In this document: piece by piece, positions 38,326 through 45,394 of the stretch
How positions within the stretch are numbered: the first letter of the stretch is position 1
Layout of the letters: each line of letters starts with the position of its first letter
NCBI GenBank assembly: GCA_934631005.1
Contig: CAKTXA010000003.1
Location: 49,880-113,879, forward strand
Source of the DNA: an uncultured Oscillospiraceae bacterium
GTDB taxonomy: Bacteria > Bacillota > Clostridia > Oscillospirales > Oscillospiraceae
DNA length: 64,000 nt
Direction: 5' to 3'
Notes under the pieces: model-generated
Told to the model about the DNA's origin: nothing
Seen by the model: the letters and a program-made list of their open reading frames with translations, nothing else
Databases searched by the model: none
Translations under genes and position numbers: made by a program

Positions 38326-38643
38326 ATGGATATTCAGCTGAAGCGGGGGCTTCTGGACGTCTGTGTTTTGGCGGCGATCCGGAGCGAGGATTCCTACGGC
38401 TACAAGATCATCAAGGACATGAAGCCGTATATCGCGCTGTCCGAATCGACCCTGTATACCATTCTGAAGCGGCTGGAAACAGCGAATATGCTGACCGTCC
38501 GCACTGCCGAGCACGGCGGGCGGCTGCGGAAGTACTACCATATCACCGAGGAAGGAAGAAAGCGGATCGAGGAGTTCAAGGTCGAGTGGAACGAGATATT
38601 GTCCATCTACCGATTCGTAACAAAGGAGGATGACGATGCTTAA
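38326..38643 (+). CDS. PadR-family transcriptional regulator
   Basis: A 105-residue winged-helix regulator: KRGLLDVCVLAAI, EDSYGYKIIKDM, then the recognition region SESTLYTILKRLETANMLT and GGRLRKYYHITEEGRKRI, the PadR wing. Very short C-terminal helix as in PadR subfamily 2. SD GGGAGG precedes. It overlaps DUF1700 by 8 bases, so the two are coupled. In this context PadR controls an envelope-sensing pair; the inducing signal is unknown. Confidence 0.95.
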   Translation: MDIQLKRGLLDVCVLAAIRSEDSYGYKIIKDMKPYIALSESTLYTILKRLETANMLTVRTAEHGGRLRKYYHITEEGRKRIEEFKVEWNEILSIYRFVTKEDDDA

Positions 38644-39238
38644 ACAGGAATTTCTTGCACAGCTGCGAAAGGGCCTTGCGGGGCTTCCGCAGGAGGATAT
38701 TGAGGAGCGTCTGAACTTTTACAGCGAGCTGCTGGAGGATCAGATGGAGGAGGGCCTTTCGGAGGAGGAGGCCGTCGCGGCGGTCGGGCCGGTGGATGAG
38801 ATCGTGCGGCAGATCGTGGCGGACACGCCGCTCGTCCGCATTGCGAAGGAGCGCATCCGGCCCAAGCGGCGCCTTGGCGTGTGGGAGATCGTGCTGCTGG
38901 TGCTGGGCTCGCCGGTCTGGCTGTCGCTCGGCATTGCGGCGGCTGCGGTCGCGCTCTCGCTGTATGTCGTGCTGTGGTCGGTGATCGCGGCGCTGTGGTC
39001 GGTGTTCGGCGCGCTCGCCGTCTGCGGCGTCGCCGGGATCCCGGCGTGCGTCGTCCTGGCCGCGGGTGGGAGCGTCCGGCTGGGACTGTCTGCGCTGGCT
39101 GCGGGGCTTGTCTGCGCGGGGCTGGCGATTTTCCTGTTCTTCGGCTGCCTGACGGCGACGAAGGGCGTTTTGATCCTGACGAAGGAGCTTGCGCTCCGGG
39201 TCAAGAACCGCTTTATCGGTAGGGAGGAAACGGCATGA
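38636..39238 (+). CDS. DUF1700 membrane protein
   Basis: A 200-residue protein. Residues 1-55 are a soluble helical DUF1700 head (EFLAQLRKGLAGLPQEDIEERL, FYSELLEDQMEEGLSEEEAV), followed by hydrophobic helices (IVLLVLGSPVWLSLGIAAAA, SVIAALWSVFGALAV, LGLSALAAGLVCAGLAIFLF). The ATG at 38636 is preferred over the in-frame one at 38630, which lies on the SD itself. It overlaps the next gene by 4 bases. The family is widespread in Firmicutes beside PadR and DUF4097; it may be a membrane anchor or sensor. Confidence 0.9.
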   Translation: MLKQEFLAQLRKGLAGLPQEDIEERLNFYSELLEDQMEEGLSEEEAVAAVGPVDEIVRQIVADTPLVRIAKERIRPKRRLGVWEIVLLVLGSPVWLSLGIAAAAVALSLYVVLWSVIAALWSVFGALAVCGVAGIPACVVLAAGGSVRLGLSALAAGLVCAGLAIFLFFGCLTATKGVLILTKELALRVKNRFIGREETA

Positions 39239-40194
39239 AAAAGACGACGAAGATCTGGCTGCTGGCGGCGTGTGCGCTCGTGCTGGCCGGGGGGCTCCTG
39301 TTTACGGGCGTGATGGCCTCGCTCAAATGGGAACCCAAAAAGCTCTCCGCAGAGCAGTTTGAGACCAATACGTATGAGATCGGTGAGGAATTCCGCGATA
39401 TTTCCGTGACGACGGACACGGCGGACATGCAGCTTCTGCCGTCGGAGGACGGAGCGTGCCGCGTGGTCTGCTATGAGGAGCGAGACGCGCTGCACACCGT
39501 GAACGTGGAAGGCGGCACGCTGACCATCGCGCCCGCCGAGCAGCGGGCGTGGCACACCTACGCCAGCTTCGGCACGCCGAAGATCACGGTCTATCTTCCG
39601 CAGGCGGACTACGGCGTGCTGTTTTTCCACAGCGGCACCGGAACCGCTGAGATCCCGGGCGGCTTCACGTTTGAAAGCGCGCAGCTTTTCCTCAGCACGG
39701 GCAACGCCAACTTTTACGCGTCCGCGTCCGGCGCGGTGCAGATCGAGACCAGCACCGGCAATATCCGTGTGGAAAATACGTCCGCCGGGGCGCTGGCGCT
39801 CTCGACGGCCACGGGCCTTGTGAACGTGACGGACGTGACCTGCGCGGAGAACGCAGGCATCGACGTCGCGACCGGCGATGCGGCGCTGACCGGCGTCTCG
39901 TGCAGAAACGTCCGCTCAAACGGCAGCGCGGGCAGCATCACGCTGACCCACGTGCTCGCGTCGGAGGAGATCGCGGTCGAGAGGAGCACGGGCGACGTGA
40001 CGCTGACCGCCTGCGACGCCGCCGGGATCCATGTGCAGACCGACACGGGCGACGTCACCGGCAGCCTGCTGACGGACAAGGTGTTCCTCACCGACACCGC
40101 TGCGGGGACGGTCGACGTGCCGAAAACCGCGACCGGCGGCCCCTGCGAGATCCGCACCGCCACGGGCGACATCCAGTTCCGCATCGGCGGTTAA
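39235..40194 (+). CDS. DUF4097 family beta-helix protein
   Basis: A 319-residue exported protein: membrane anchor (LLAACALVLAGGLLFTGVM), then a long region of short repeating strands (TSTGNIRVENTSAGALALST, ATGLVNVTDV, GDAALTGVS, TGDVTLTACDA) typical of the DUF4097 right-handed beta helix. It ends TGDIQFRIGG. Last gene of the PadR operon, coupled by a 4-base overlap to DUF1700. Probably exposed on the outer face of the membrane and involved in envelope surveillance; that is inferred. Confidence 0.9.
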   Translation: MKKTTKIWLLAACALVLAGGLLFTGVMASLKWEPKKLSAEQFETNTYEIGEEFRDISVTTDTADMQLLPSEDGACRVVCYEERDALHTVNVEGGTLTIAPAEQRAWHTYASFGTPKITVYLPQADYGVLFFHSGTGTAEIPGGFTFESAQLFLSTGNANFYASASGAVQIETSTGNIRVENTSAGALALSTATGLVNVTDVTCAENAGIDVATGDAALTGVSCRNVRSNGSAGSITLTHVLASEEIAVERSTGDVTLTACDAAGIHVQTDTGDVTGSLLTDKVFLTDTAAGTVDVPKTATGGPCEIRTATGDIQFRIGG

Positions 40195-40200
40195 ACACAA

Positions 40201-40230
40201 AAGGCTCCCTCATTTGAGGGAGCCTTTTTG
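40201..40230. terminator. Terminator between PadR operon and GNAT gene
   Basis: Stem AAGGCTCCCTCA/TGAGGGAGCCTT with a short loop and TTTTT on the plus strand. Confidence 0.88.
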
Positions 40231-40239
40231 ATCGCCAAT

Positions 40240-40722
40240 TTACAAATTCCGTTCCATGTGGATGTAGTTTTTCTCACCGACGACCTGAAAGCCGTTTTTT
40301 GACCAGAAGGCAAAGCTCTGCGGGTTGCCCTTGTCGACGCCGATCCGGACTCTCTGAACGCCCAGCTGCCGCAGATACCGGCAGACGTCGGCGATGATAT
40401 GCGACGCGAGCCCTCTGCCCTGATAGTCGGCGTTCATCATAAAAAGCCCGATCAGGGCGGTGTGCTCATCCGGATAGGCCAGGATCAGGTCCAGGATGGC
40501 GACCAGCGTCTCACCCTCAAAAAAGCCGACGTAGTACTTATCGTCAAGCGTTTTTTGCGGCGGCAGGGCGCGCAGATCGTCCAGAATGCTTTCTCTGGTC
40601 ACGAACGGCGGATGGTAGCGGTAAAACAGCTCGTTTCTGCGGCTCAGCTCATAGATGGGTCCGACGTCGTTCTCATCCAGTCGGCGCACTGTGTATTCTG
40701 CTGACAAAAGCGTTATATCCAT
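40240..40722 (-). CDS. GNAT family N-acetyltransferase
   Basis: A 160-residue acetyltransferase. The acetyl-CoA motif is NADYQGRGLASHIIADV (Q/R-x-x-G-x-G/A), preceded by HTALIGLFMM and followed by VRIGVDKGNPQSFAFWSKNGFQVVG. Substrate unknown. The ATG at 40722 follows GGAGGTAC; longer in-frame readings upstream lack any signal. Transcribed alone after the leftward DUF1667 gene and a hairpin at about 40792-40822. Confidence 0.9.
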   Translation of the reverse strand: MDITLLSAEYTVRRLDENDVGPIYELSRRNELFYRYHPPFVTRESILDDLRALPPQKTLDDKYYVGFFEGETLVAILDLILAYPDEHTALIGLFMMNADYQGRGLASHIIADVCRYLRQLGVQRVRIGVDKGNPQSFAFWSKNGFQVVGEKNYIHMERNL

Positions 40723-40841
40723 GCTGTACCTCCATGATACCGGACTGGATATAGTATCGCACAAACTGCGCCCGATGGCAAGAGGCAGTTCAGCCGTGGC
40801 AGGGGAGCCTGCCGCGGCTGTGTTTGTACAGTTCAGAGCGC

Positions 40842-41216
40842 TCACAGAGCGGGCGCTTTGGCGATGCTCTTTGTGGCGATCACGTCGCAGCCAAGGCCGA
40901 GTAGATCGTGCGCCAGCACGTCGCCGATCGCGACGGGGGCGGGCACGCGCAGGGCGTGGATGGCCGCCACGGCGTCCTGAATGCGGGCGCGGGGGATGGG
41001 CGCGGTGATGCGCACGCTGCACAGCGGCGCCGCGCCGTCCAGCACGAGCACGGACGTGGCGATGGTGCGCCGCGGGTCGCGCAGCTCCTGCGCGGCATAC
41101 TCCGCGCCGCGCTTGCAGCGGTTGCCCGTCACGCGCAGCAGCTCGCCGCGCTCCGACAGGCGCAGCCGCAGCGTGCAGCCGTTCGGGCACTGGATACAGA
41201 TCAGCTCATTCATCAT
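40842..41216 (-). CDS. DUF1667 family protein
   Basis: A 124-residue protein. The N-terminus NELICIQCPNGCTLRL carries Cys9 and Cys13, with CKRGAEYAAQEL (Cys32 region) further on: a cysteine set likely to hold a metal or an iron-sulfur cluster. The middle YAAQELRDPRRTIATSVLV and the VRITAPIPRARIQDAV segment are family standard. DUF1667 genes nearly always follow the two FAD oxidoreductases of glycerol-3-phosphate dehydrogenase-like sets, as here. The start overlaps the upstream gene by 11 bases. Confidence 0.9.
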   Translation of the reverse strand: MMNELICIQCPNGCTLRLRLSERGELLRVTGNRCKRGAEYAAQELRDPRRTIATSVLVLDGAAPLCSVRITAPIPRARIQDAVAAIHALRVPAPVAIGDVLAHDLLGLGCDVIATKSIAKAPAL

Positions 41217-42453
41217 CGCTCGCCACCACCTTCACCGTCTGATCTCCCAGCAGCGCCCCGGGCAGGAGCGGCAGACGCTCCATCTCCGCCGGGATCGCGC
41301 GGATGAATTTCTTTTCCGCGATGACCTGCCCGTTCTGAATGGCCTGTACGCGGCACGGGCGCATCGGACGGCGCACGCGGAAGCACAGCTCCGTGGGCTG
41401 CTGTGCGCTGATGCGCTGCGGCAGGGCGTAGACCAGCCCCTCGCCGGGCTCGACCGGAATGTCGCACGCAGGGAGCCTTCCCGCGAGATACGCCGTGATC
41501 GCCCCGGCGGTCTGCTCCGCCTCCAGCGAGACAAAGTCGACCAGATCGTGCACGTGCAGCACATTGCCCGCCGCAAAAATGCCGGGCACGCTCGTCTGCC
41601 GCCAGGTGTCGACCGCCGCGCCCTTCGTGTGCCCGTCGAGCGCGACCGACGCCTCCAGTGACAGCTCGTTCTCCGGGATCAGGCCGACCGAAAGGATGAG
41701 CGTGTCGCAGGCGTAGTCCTGCTCCGTGCCCGGGATGGGGCGGAGCGTCGCCGGGTCGACCCGGCTGATCGTCACGCCTGTCAGGCGGGCGTCGCCGTGG
41801 ATGGCGGTGACGGTGTGGCTCAGGTGCAGCGGAATATCGTAATCGCGCAGGCACTGCTGGATATTGCGCGGCAGGCCGCTTGGATACGGCTGCAGCTCGA
41901 AGACTCCCAGCACCTCCGCGCCCTCCAGCGTCATGCGGCGGGCCATGATCATGCCGATGTCGCCCGAGCCGAGGATGATGACGCGGCGGCCGGGCATGGT
42001 ATTTTTGAGGTTAACATAATTTTGCACGACCCCGGCGGTATACACGCCCGACGGGCGCGTGCCGGGGATGGCGAGCGCACCGCGTGTGCGCTCGCGGCAG
42101 CCCATGGCCAGCAGCACGGCCTGTGCCTGATACCGCCGCAGTCCGTCCGGGCTGACGGCGGTGACGAGCTTGCCCTGCGACAGGTGTACAACGGTCGTGC
42201 CCGTGCGGATCTCCACGCCGAGGGCGAGCGCCTGCTCCAGAAAGCGCGCGGCATACTCCGGGCCGCTCAGGCTCTCGCCGAAGCGCGTGAGGCCGAAGCC
42301 GTCGTGGATGCACTGGCGGAGGATGCCGCCCGCTTCGTGCTCACGCTCGAGCACCAGCACGTCCTGAATGCCGCGCCGCTTCAGCTCGACCGCGGCGGCA
42401 AGGCCCGCCGGGCCGCCGCCGATGATGGCGACCTGCTTGGAAATGGGATTCAC
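41206..42453 (-). CDS. NAD(P)/FAD-dependent oxidoreductase
   Basis: A 415-residue flavoprotein. FAD-binding GGGPAGLAAAVELKRRG begins at about residue 11, the second dinucleotide fold is GRRVIILGSGDIGMIMAR, and VPGIFAAGNVLHVHDLVD is the FAD-end motif. It is the GlpB/NADH-oxidase-like partner of the next flavoprotein: its start overlaps that gene's stop by 4 bases. It would pass electrons between NADH or another acceptor and the substrate-oxidising subunit. Exact partners are inferred from the operon. Confidence 0.9.
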   Translation of the reverse strand: MNPISKQVAIIGGGPAGLAAAVELKRRGIQDVLVLEREHEAGGILRQCIHDGFGLTRFGESLSGPEYAARFLEQALALGVEIRTGTTVVHLSQGKLVTAVSPDGLRRYQAQAVLLAMGCRERTRGALAIPGTRPSGVYTAGVVQNYVNLKNTMPGRRVIILGSGDIGMIMARRMTLEGAEVLGVFELQPYPSGLPRNIQQCLRDYDIPLHLSHTVTAIHGDARLTGVTISRVDPATLRPIPGTEQDYACDTLILSVGLIPENELSLEASVALDGHTKGAAVDTWRQTSVPGIFAAGNVLHVHDLVDFVSLEAEQTAGAITAYLAGRLPACDIPVEPGEGLVYALPQRISAQQPTELCFRVRRPMRPCRVQAIQNGQVIAEKKFIRAIPAEMERLPLLPGALLGDQTVKVVASDDE

Positions 42454-43910
42454 AGCGGCTGCACCTCCCCGGTAAAGAGATAGGAATCCTCGTATTTGTA
42501 GAGCACCTCCTCGCGCGTGAGCCCCAGCTCCTGCATCAGAAGCTCGGCCAGACGCGTCTGGCAGTAGCCGCCCTGACAGCGGCCCATCATGGCGCGGCAG
42601 CGGTATTTGATGCCGCTCATCGTCTGCGCCGGGAGCGGGCTGCGCAGCGCGGCGAGCACCTCGGCGCGCGTGATGCTCTCGCAGCGGCAGATGACCTCGC
42701 CGTAGTCCGGATCGACTGCGATCAGCGCCGCCTGCTCAGCAGGCGTTTTGTCGCGGAAGGTGACGATGCGGCGGCGGATGGGGTCAAATGCCTGGTTCTT
42801 TTCCAGCGGCTCGACCTCCTCGATCAGCCGGATGACCTCGCGCGCGATGGGCAGGCACGACGTCAGCCCCGGCGACTCGATGCCCACCAGATTGATCGCG
42901 TGCGGCGCCTGCGCGCGGCGCTCGATGACAAAATCGTGGTAGCCGCCCTCGCTTTTTGCCGCGAGCTTGGGGCGGATGCCGGCAAAGTTGCGGATAAAAT
43001 GCTCCCGGCGAATGTGCGGGAAGATGCGCGCGCCGTCCGCCAGCAGGAGATCCTGGATCTTCTGCGTGGAGCTGTAGTCGTCATCGCGCGGGATGTACTC
43101 GGTGCTCGGGCCGATGAGGACGTTGCCGTCGATGGTGGGCGTGAGGTGGATGCCGAGACCGCCCGTTTTGTAATTCGGCACGGGGTAGGCGGGCAGCGGC
43201 AGCAGCGGGCCGACGCGCTTGTCGAGGATAAAATACTCTCCGCGGCACGGGTGCAGCTGATAGCCGCCGATGCCGAGCAGCTCCGCGATGCGCGCCGCGC
43301 CGAGCCCGGCGCAGTTCACGATCCAGCGGGCCGTCAGCGTGTGCTTGCCGGCGGTGACGGTGTAGCCGTGCTCCGTGCGGGCGATGGCCGTGACGGGGCT
43401 GCGGAAAAAGTACTGCGCGCCGTTTTTGGCCGCGTTTTGCGCCAGCCCGATCGTGAGCTGGAAGGGGTCGAGGATCGCGGTGGACGGCGACCACATGGCA
43501 AAGTCGCCTTCGACGGCGGGCGCTTTTTCGCGGATGAAGTCGCGCCCGACCAGCTGCAGGCCCGGCACGCCGTTTTCCTTGCCGCGGGCGATCATCGCCT
43601 CGAGCTGCGCGCGGTCATCCGGCGTAAAGCCGACCACGAGCTTGCCCGTGCGGCGCAGCGGCACGTCCAGCTCCGCCGCCAGCGCGTCAAAGCCGCGGTT
43701 GCCCGCCACGCAGAATTTGGCCATTTTGGTGCCGGGCGTGTTGTTGAAGCCCGCGTGCAGCACGCCGGAGTTGCGCCCGGAGGTCCCGGCGCACAGATCC
43801 GGCGCGGCCTCCACCACGCCCACGCGTACGCGGCGGCGGCACAGCTCGCGCGCCACGGCATTGCCGACCACGCCCGCGCCGATCACCAGAATATCAAAAG
43901 CAGAGTCCAT
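42450..43910 (-). CDS. Anaerobic glycerol-3-phosphate dehydrogenase-like flavoprotein (GlpA-type)
   Basis: A 486-residue FAD enzyme. The N-terminal dinucleotide fold reads ILVIGAGVVGNAVARELCRR; NSGVLHAGFNN and KLVVGFTPDD follow, typical of DAO/GlpA oxidases. The C-terminus has a BFD-like iron-sulfur domain: EVICRCESITRAE, then CRAMMGRCQGGYC, giving four cysteines for a 2Fe-2S cluster. Together with the next two genes it matches a known bacterial anaerobic glycerol-3-phosphate dehydrogenase arrangement. No glpK or glpF is near. A different alpha-hydroxy substrate is possible. First gene behind a strong promoter. Confidence 0.88.
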   Translation of the reverse strand: MDSAFDILVIGAGVVGNAVARELCRRRVRVGVVEAAPDLCAGTSGRNSGVLHAGFNNTPGTKMAKFCVAGNRGFDALAAELDVPLRRTGKLVVGFTPDDRAQLEAMIARGKENGVPGLQLVGRDFIREKAPAVEGDFAMWSPSTAILDPFQLTIGLAQNAAKNGAQYFFRSPVTAIARTEHGYTVTAGKHTLTARWIVNCAGLGAARIAELLGIGGYQLHPCRGEYFILDKRVGPLLPLPAYPVPNYKTGGLGIHLTPTIDGNVLIGPSTEYIPRDDDYSSTQKIQDLLLADGARIFPHIRREHFIRNFAGIRPKLAAKSEGGYHDFVIERRAQAPHAINLVGIESPGLTSCLPIAREVIRLIEEVEPLEKNQAFDPIRRRIVTFRDKTPAEQAALIAVDPDYGEVICRCESITRAEVLAALRSPLPAQTMSGIKYRCRAMMGRCQGGYCQTRLAELLMQELGLTREEVLYKYEDSYLFTGEVQPL

Positions 43911-43942
43911 GCAGTGTGCCCGCCCCTTCCGTGAAAGTCTTC

Positions 43943-43985
43943 GATATAGTTAACTAAATTATATCAAATAATCGCACGCTGTCAA
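43943..43985 (-). promoter_or_regulatory. Promoter and palindromic operator of the FAD oxidoreductase operon
   Basis: Minus strand TTGACA (43985-43980), 16 bases, TATAAT (43963-43958). Just downstream at the expected start is the perfect 10-bp palindrome TAGTTAACTA (43947-43956), nested in GATATA/TATATC arms (43943-43965). A repressor bound here would block initiation. The regulator is not identified. Confidence 0.7.
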
Positions 43986-44057
43986 GAACCCTGCAAGTTT
44001 GCCGGAGGGAAAATTCATTTTTCCTCCGTCCGACCAGCTCTGCCCTCTTCGTTTTTC

Positions 44058-44080
44058 ATCGTAACGCAGGGGAGGGGCAG
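44058..44080. repeat. Partial GC-rich repeat end
   Basis: CATCGTAACGCAGGGGAGGG then GCAG resembles the terminal repeat of the elements at 1528-1738 and 44125-44451. The stretch between it and the main element is A/G-rich and appears non-coding. Confidence 0.5.
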
Positions 44081-44124
44081 GATAGGTAAGAAGTAAGAGT
44101 GAAAAGTGAAGAAGTAATTATTTA

Positions 44125-44451
44125 GTCGTAACGTAGGGGCGGGGCTTGCCCCTCCCGCTGGCAGGCAGTTATGGCTTTTGCACGCACCGGAGGGCGGTAG
44201 GCACCCCCATAGCTTCCCCTGGGGGAAGCTGTCGCCGCAGGCGACTGATGAGGGCCGGGGAGCACTGACGGTTTGCTTTGCAGCTGTTCCAAAACGCAAC
44301 TGCTCCCCGACCCTCATCAGTCTGCTCCGCTAACGCTCCGCAGCCAGCTTCCCCGAGGGGAAGCCAAGGGGACTGTGCAAATCGCTCCTGCGTCAAGGAT
44401 TCGGCAGTGCGTGCCAACAGGCGGGGCAAGCCCCGCCCCTACGTTATGACG
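44125..44451. repeat. GC-rich inverted-repeat element, copy 2 (327 bp), with a nested repeat
   Basis: Outer ends are near-identical inverted repeats of over 25 bases, GTCGTAACGTAGGGGCGGGG on the left and GTCATAACGTAGGGGCGGGG on the right (minus strand). Inside, 44209-44366 is a second inverted repeat: AGCTTCCCCTGGGGGAAGCT, GACTGATGAGGG and CCGGGGAGCA on the left, with GCTTCCCCTCGGGGAAGCT, GACTGATGAGGG and TCGGGGAGCA inverted on the right. No gene is inside. The two layers suggest one element inserted in another or a compound mobile repeat. With the partial end at 44058 it accounts for the 624-base gap. Confidence 0.78.
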
Positions 44452-44495
44452 CAACTTGTCCATTTTTTCCGTTTTACGATTGGTGCATACAAACG

Positions 44496-44533
44496 AACTC
44501 CCTCCCGGCGCTTATCATCGCCGGGAGGGAGTT
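44496..44533 (-). terminator. Terminator at the end of the gdpP-to-HHH operon
   Basis: Perfect 15-bp stem AACTCCCTCCCGGCG and complement with an 8-base loop, one base past the HHH gene stop. On the minus strand the trailing bases are GTTCGTTTG, a short T-rich tail. Confidence 0.75.
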
Positions 44534-44534
44534 T

Positions 44535-44780
44535 TCAGTCTTTCCAGTTTTGCCATTTGAGCTTTTCGGGGTCATGGGTGTCGGTCTGCGCGTAATAGAC
44601 GGCGAGGCGGTAGACGTAGAGGACGCAGCGGTCGAGTGCGCCGCCGTGCAGCGCGCGGTCGCGGGCGTAGAGGTCTTCCGCGTCCTGCGTGCGCAGATCG
44701 GCGAGAGTATGGACGCCCAGCGCGTTCAGGTGCCGCTCCATGTCCGGCCCCACGCCGGGGATCTGCCGCAGCTCGCTCAC
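44535..44780 (-). CDS. Helix-hairpin-helix protein, pathogenicity-locus (Cdd1) type
   Basis: An 81-residue protein: ELRQIPGVGPDMERHLNALG, the HhH motif with its GVG turn, then LADLRTQDAEDLYARD and CVLYVYRLAVYYAQT, and LKWQNWKD at the end. This matches the Cdd1/pathogenicity-locus family, small proteins predicted to bind DNA in a sequence-independent way. Overlaps the HD gene by 4 bases and is the last gene of the long operon. Biological role unknown. Confidence 0.87.
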   Translation of the reverse strand: MSELRQIPGVGPDMERHLNALGVHTLADLRTQDAEDLYARDRALHGGALDRCVLYVYRLAVYYAQTDTHDPEKLKWQNWKD

Positions 44781-45373
44781 GCCAGACCCAGCGCCGCCAT
44801 CTCGGCGGCGACGCTTTCCTCACAGCTGCGCATGGCGAGGATGGTGCGCTCGAGGAGCGTATCGAGCGCCCAGTCCAGGCGCTCGGCGCCGGTCTGGATG
44901 ACGTCGCGCGAGCAGCCGGCGGCGAATTTTTTGTCCTTGTATTTCTTTTTCAGGCTCTTGAGCTCCATGTCCTGCACGCTCTTCGACGGGCGCATCAGCG
45001 CCGCCGACCAGATGAGCCCCGTCAGCTCGTCCGCCGCGAAGAGCACCTTTTCCATCTCCTCCTGCGGCTCCACGTCGCAGCAGATGCCGTAGCCGTGCGA
45101 GCAGATGGCGTGGATCATATCCTCGCCCACGCCGCCGCCAGCCAGCAGCTCGGGGGCCTTTTTGCAGTGCTGATCGGGATAGAGCTCAAAATCAATATCG
45201 TGCAGCAGGCCGACGGTTGCCCAGTAATCGGCTTCGTCCGCGTGGCCGAGCTCGTTTGCGTACCAGCGCATCACGCCCTCCACGGTCAGCGCGTGCTGGA
45301 TGTGGAACGGCTCTTTGTTATACTGCTGCAGCAGGGCGAGAGCCTGTTCGCGGCTGAGCTTGCTTTCGTGCAT
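44777..45373 (-). CDS. HD-domain hydrolase
   Basis: A 198-residue HD phosphohydrolase. The metal site reads HIQHALTVEGVMRWYA (first His), then VGLLHDIDFEL (HD pair), SHGYGI and a late Asp in FAADELTGLIWSAALM. CSRDVIQTGAERLDW lies near the end. This subgroup recurs in Clostridia near ftsH/hpt or HHH genes; the nucleotide substrate is unknown. Twenty-one bases after ftsH. Confidence 0.88.
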   Translation of the reverse strand: MHESKLSREQALALLQQYNKEPFHIQHALTVEGVMRWYANELGHADEADYWATVGLLHDIDFELYPDQHCKKAPELLAGGGVGEDMIHAICSHGYGICCDVEPQEEMEKVLFAADELTGLIWSAALMRPSKSVQDMELKSLKKKYKDKKFAAGCSRDVIQTGAERLDWALDTLLERTILAMRSCEESVAAEMAALGLA

Positions 45374-45394
45374 TTGCGTTACCTCCTTGGTAGT

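Noticed and set aside
40740..40841. Strong terminator between DUF1667 and GNAT genes
   Set aside because: A 13-bp stem CAGCCG(T)GGCAGG/CCTGCC(G)CGGCTG is present but no T-tract follows on the minus strand; left as a hairpin of unknown effect.
44000..44530. Small open frames inside the repeat element
   Set aside because: They follow the inverted repeats on both strands, have no SD and differ between copies.
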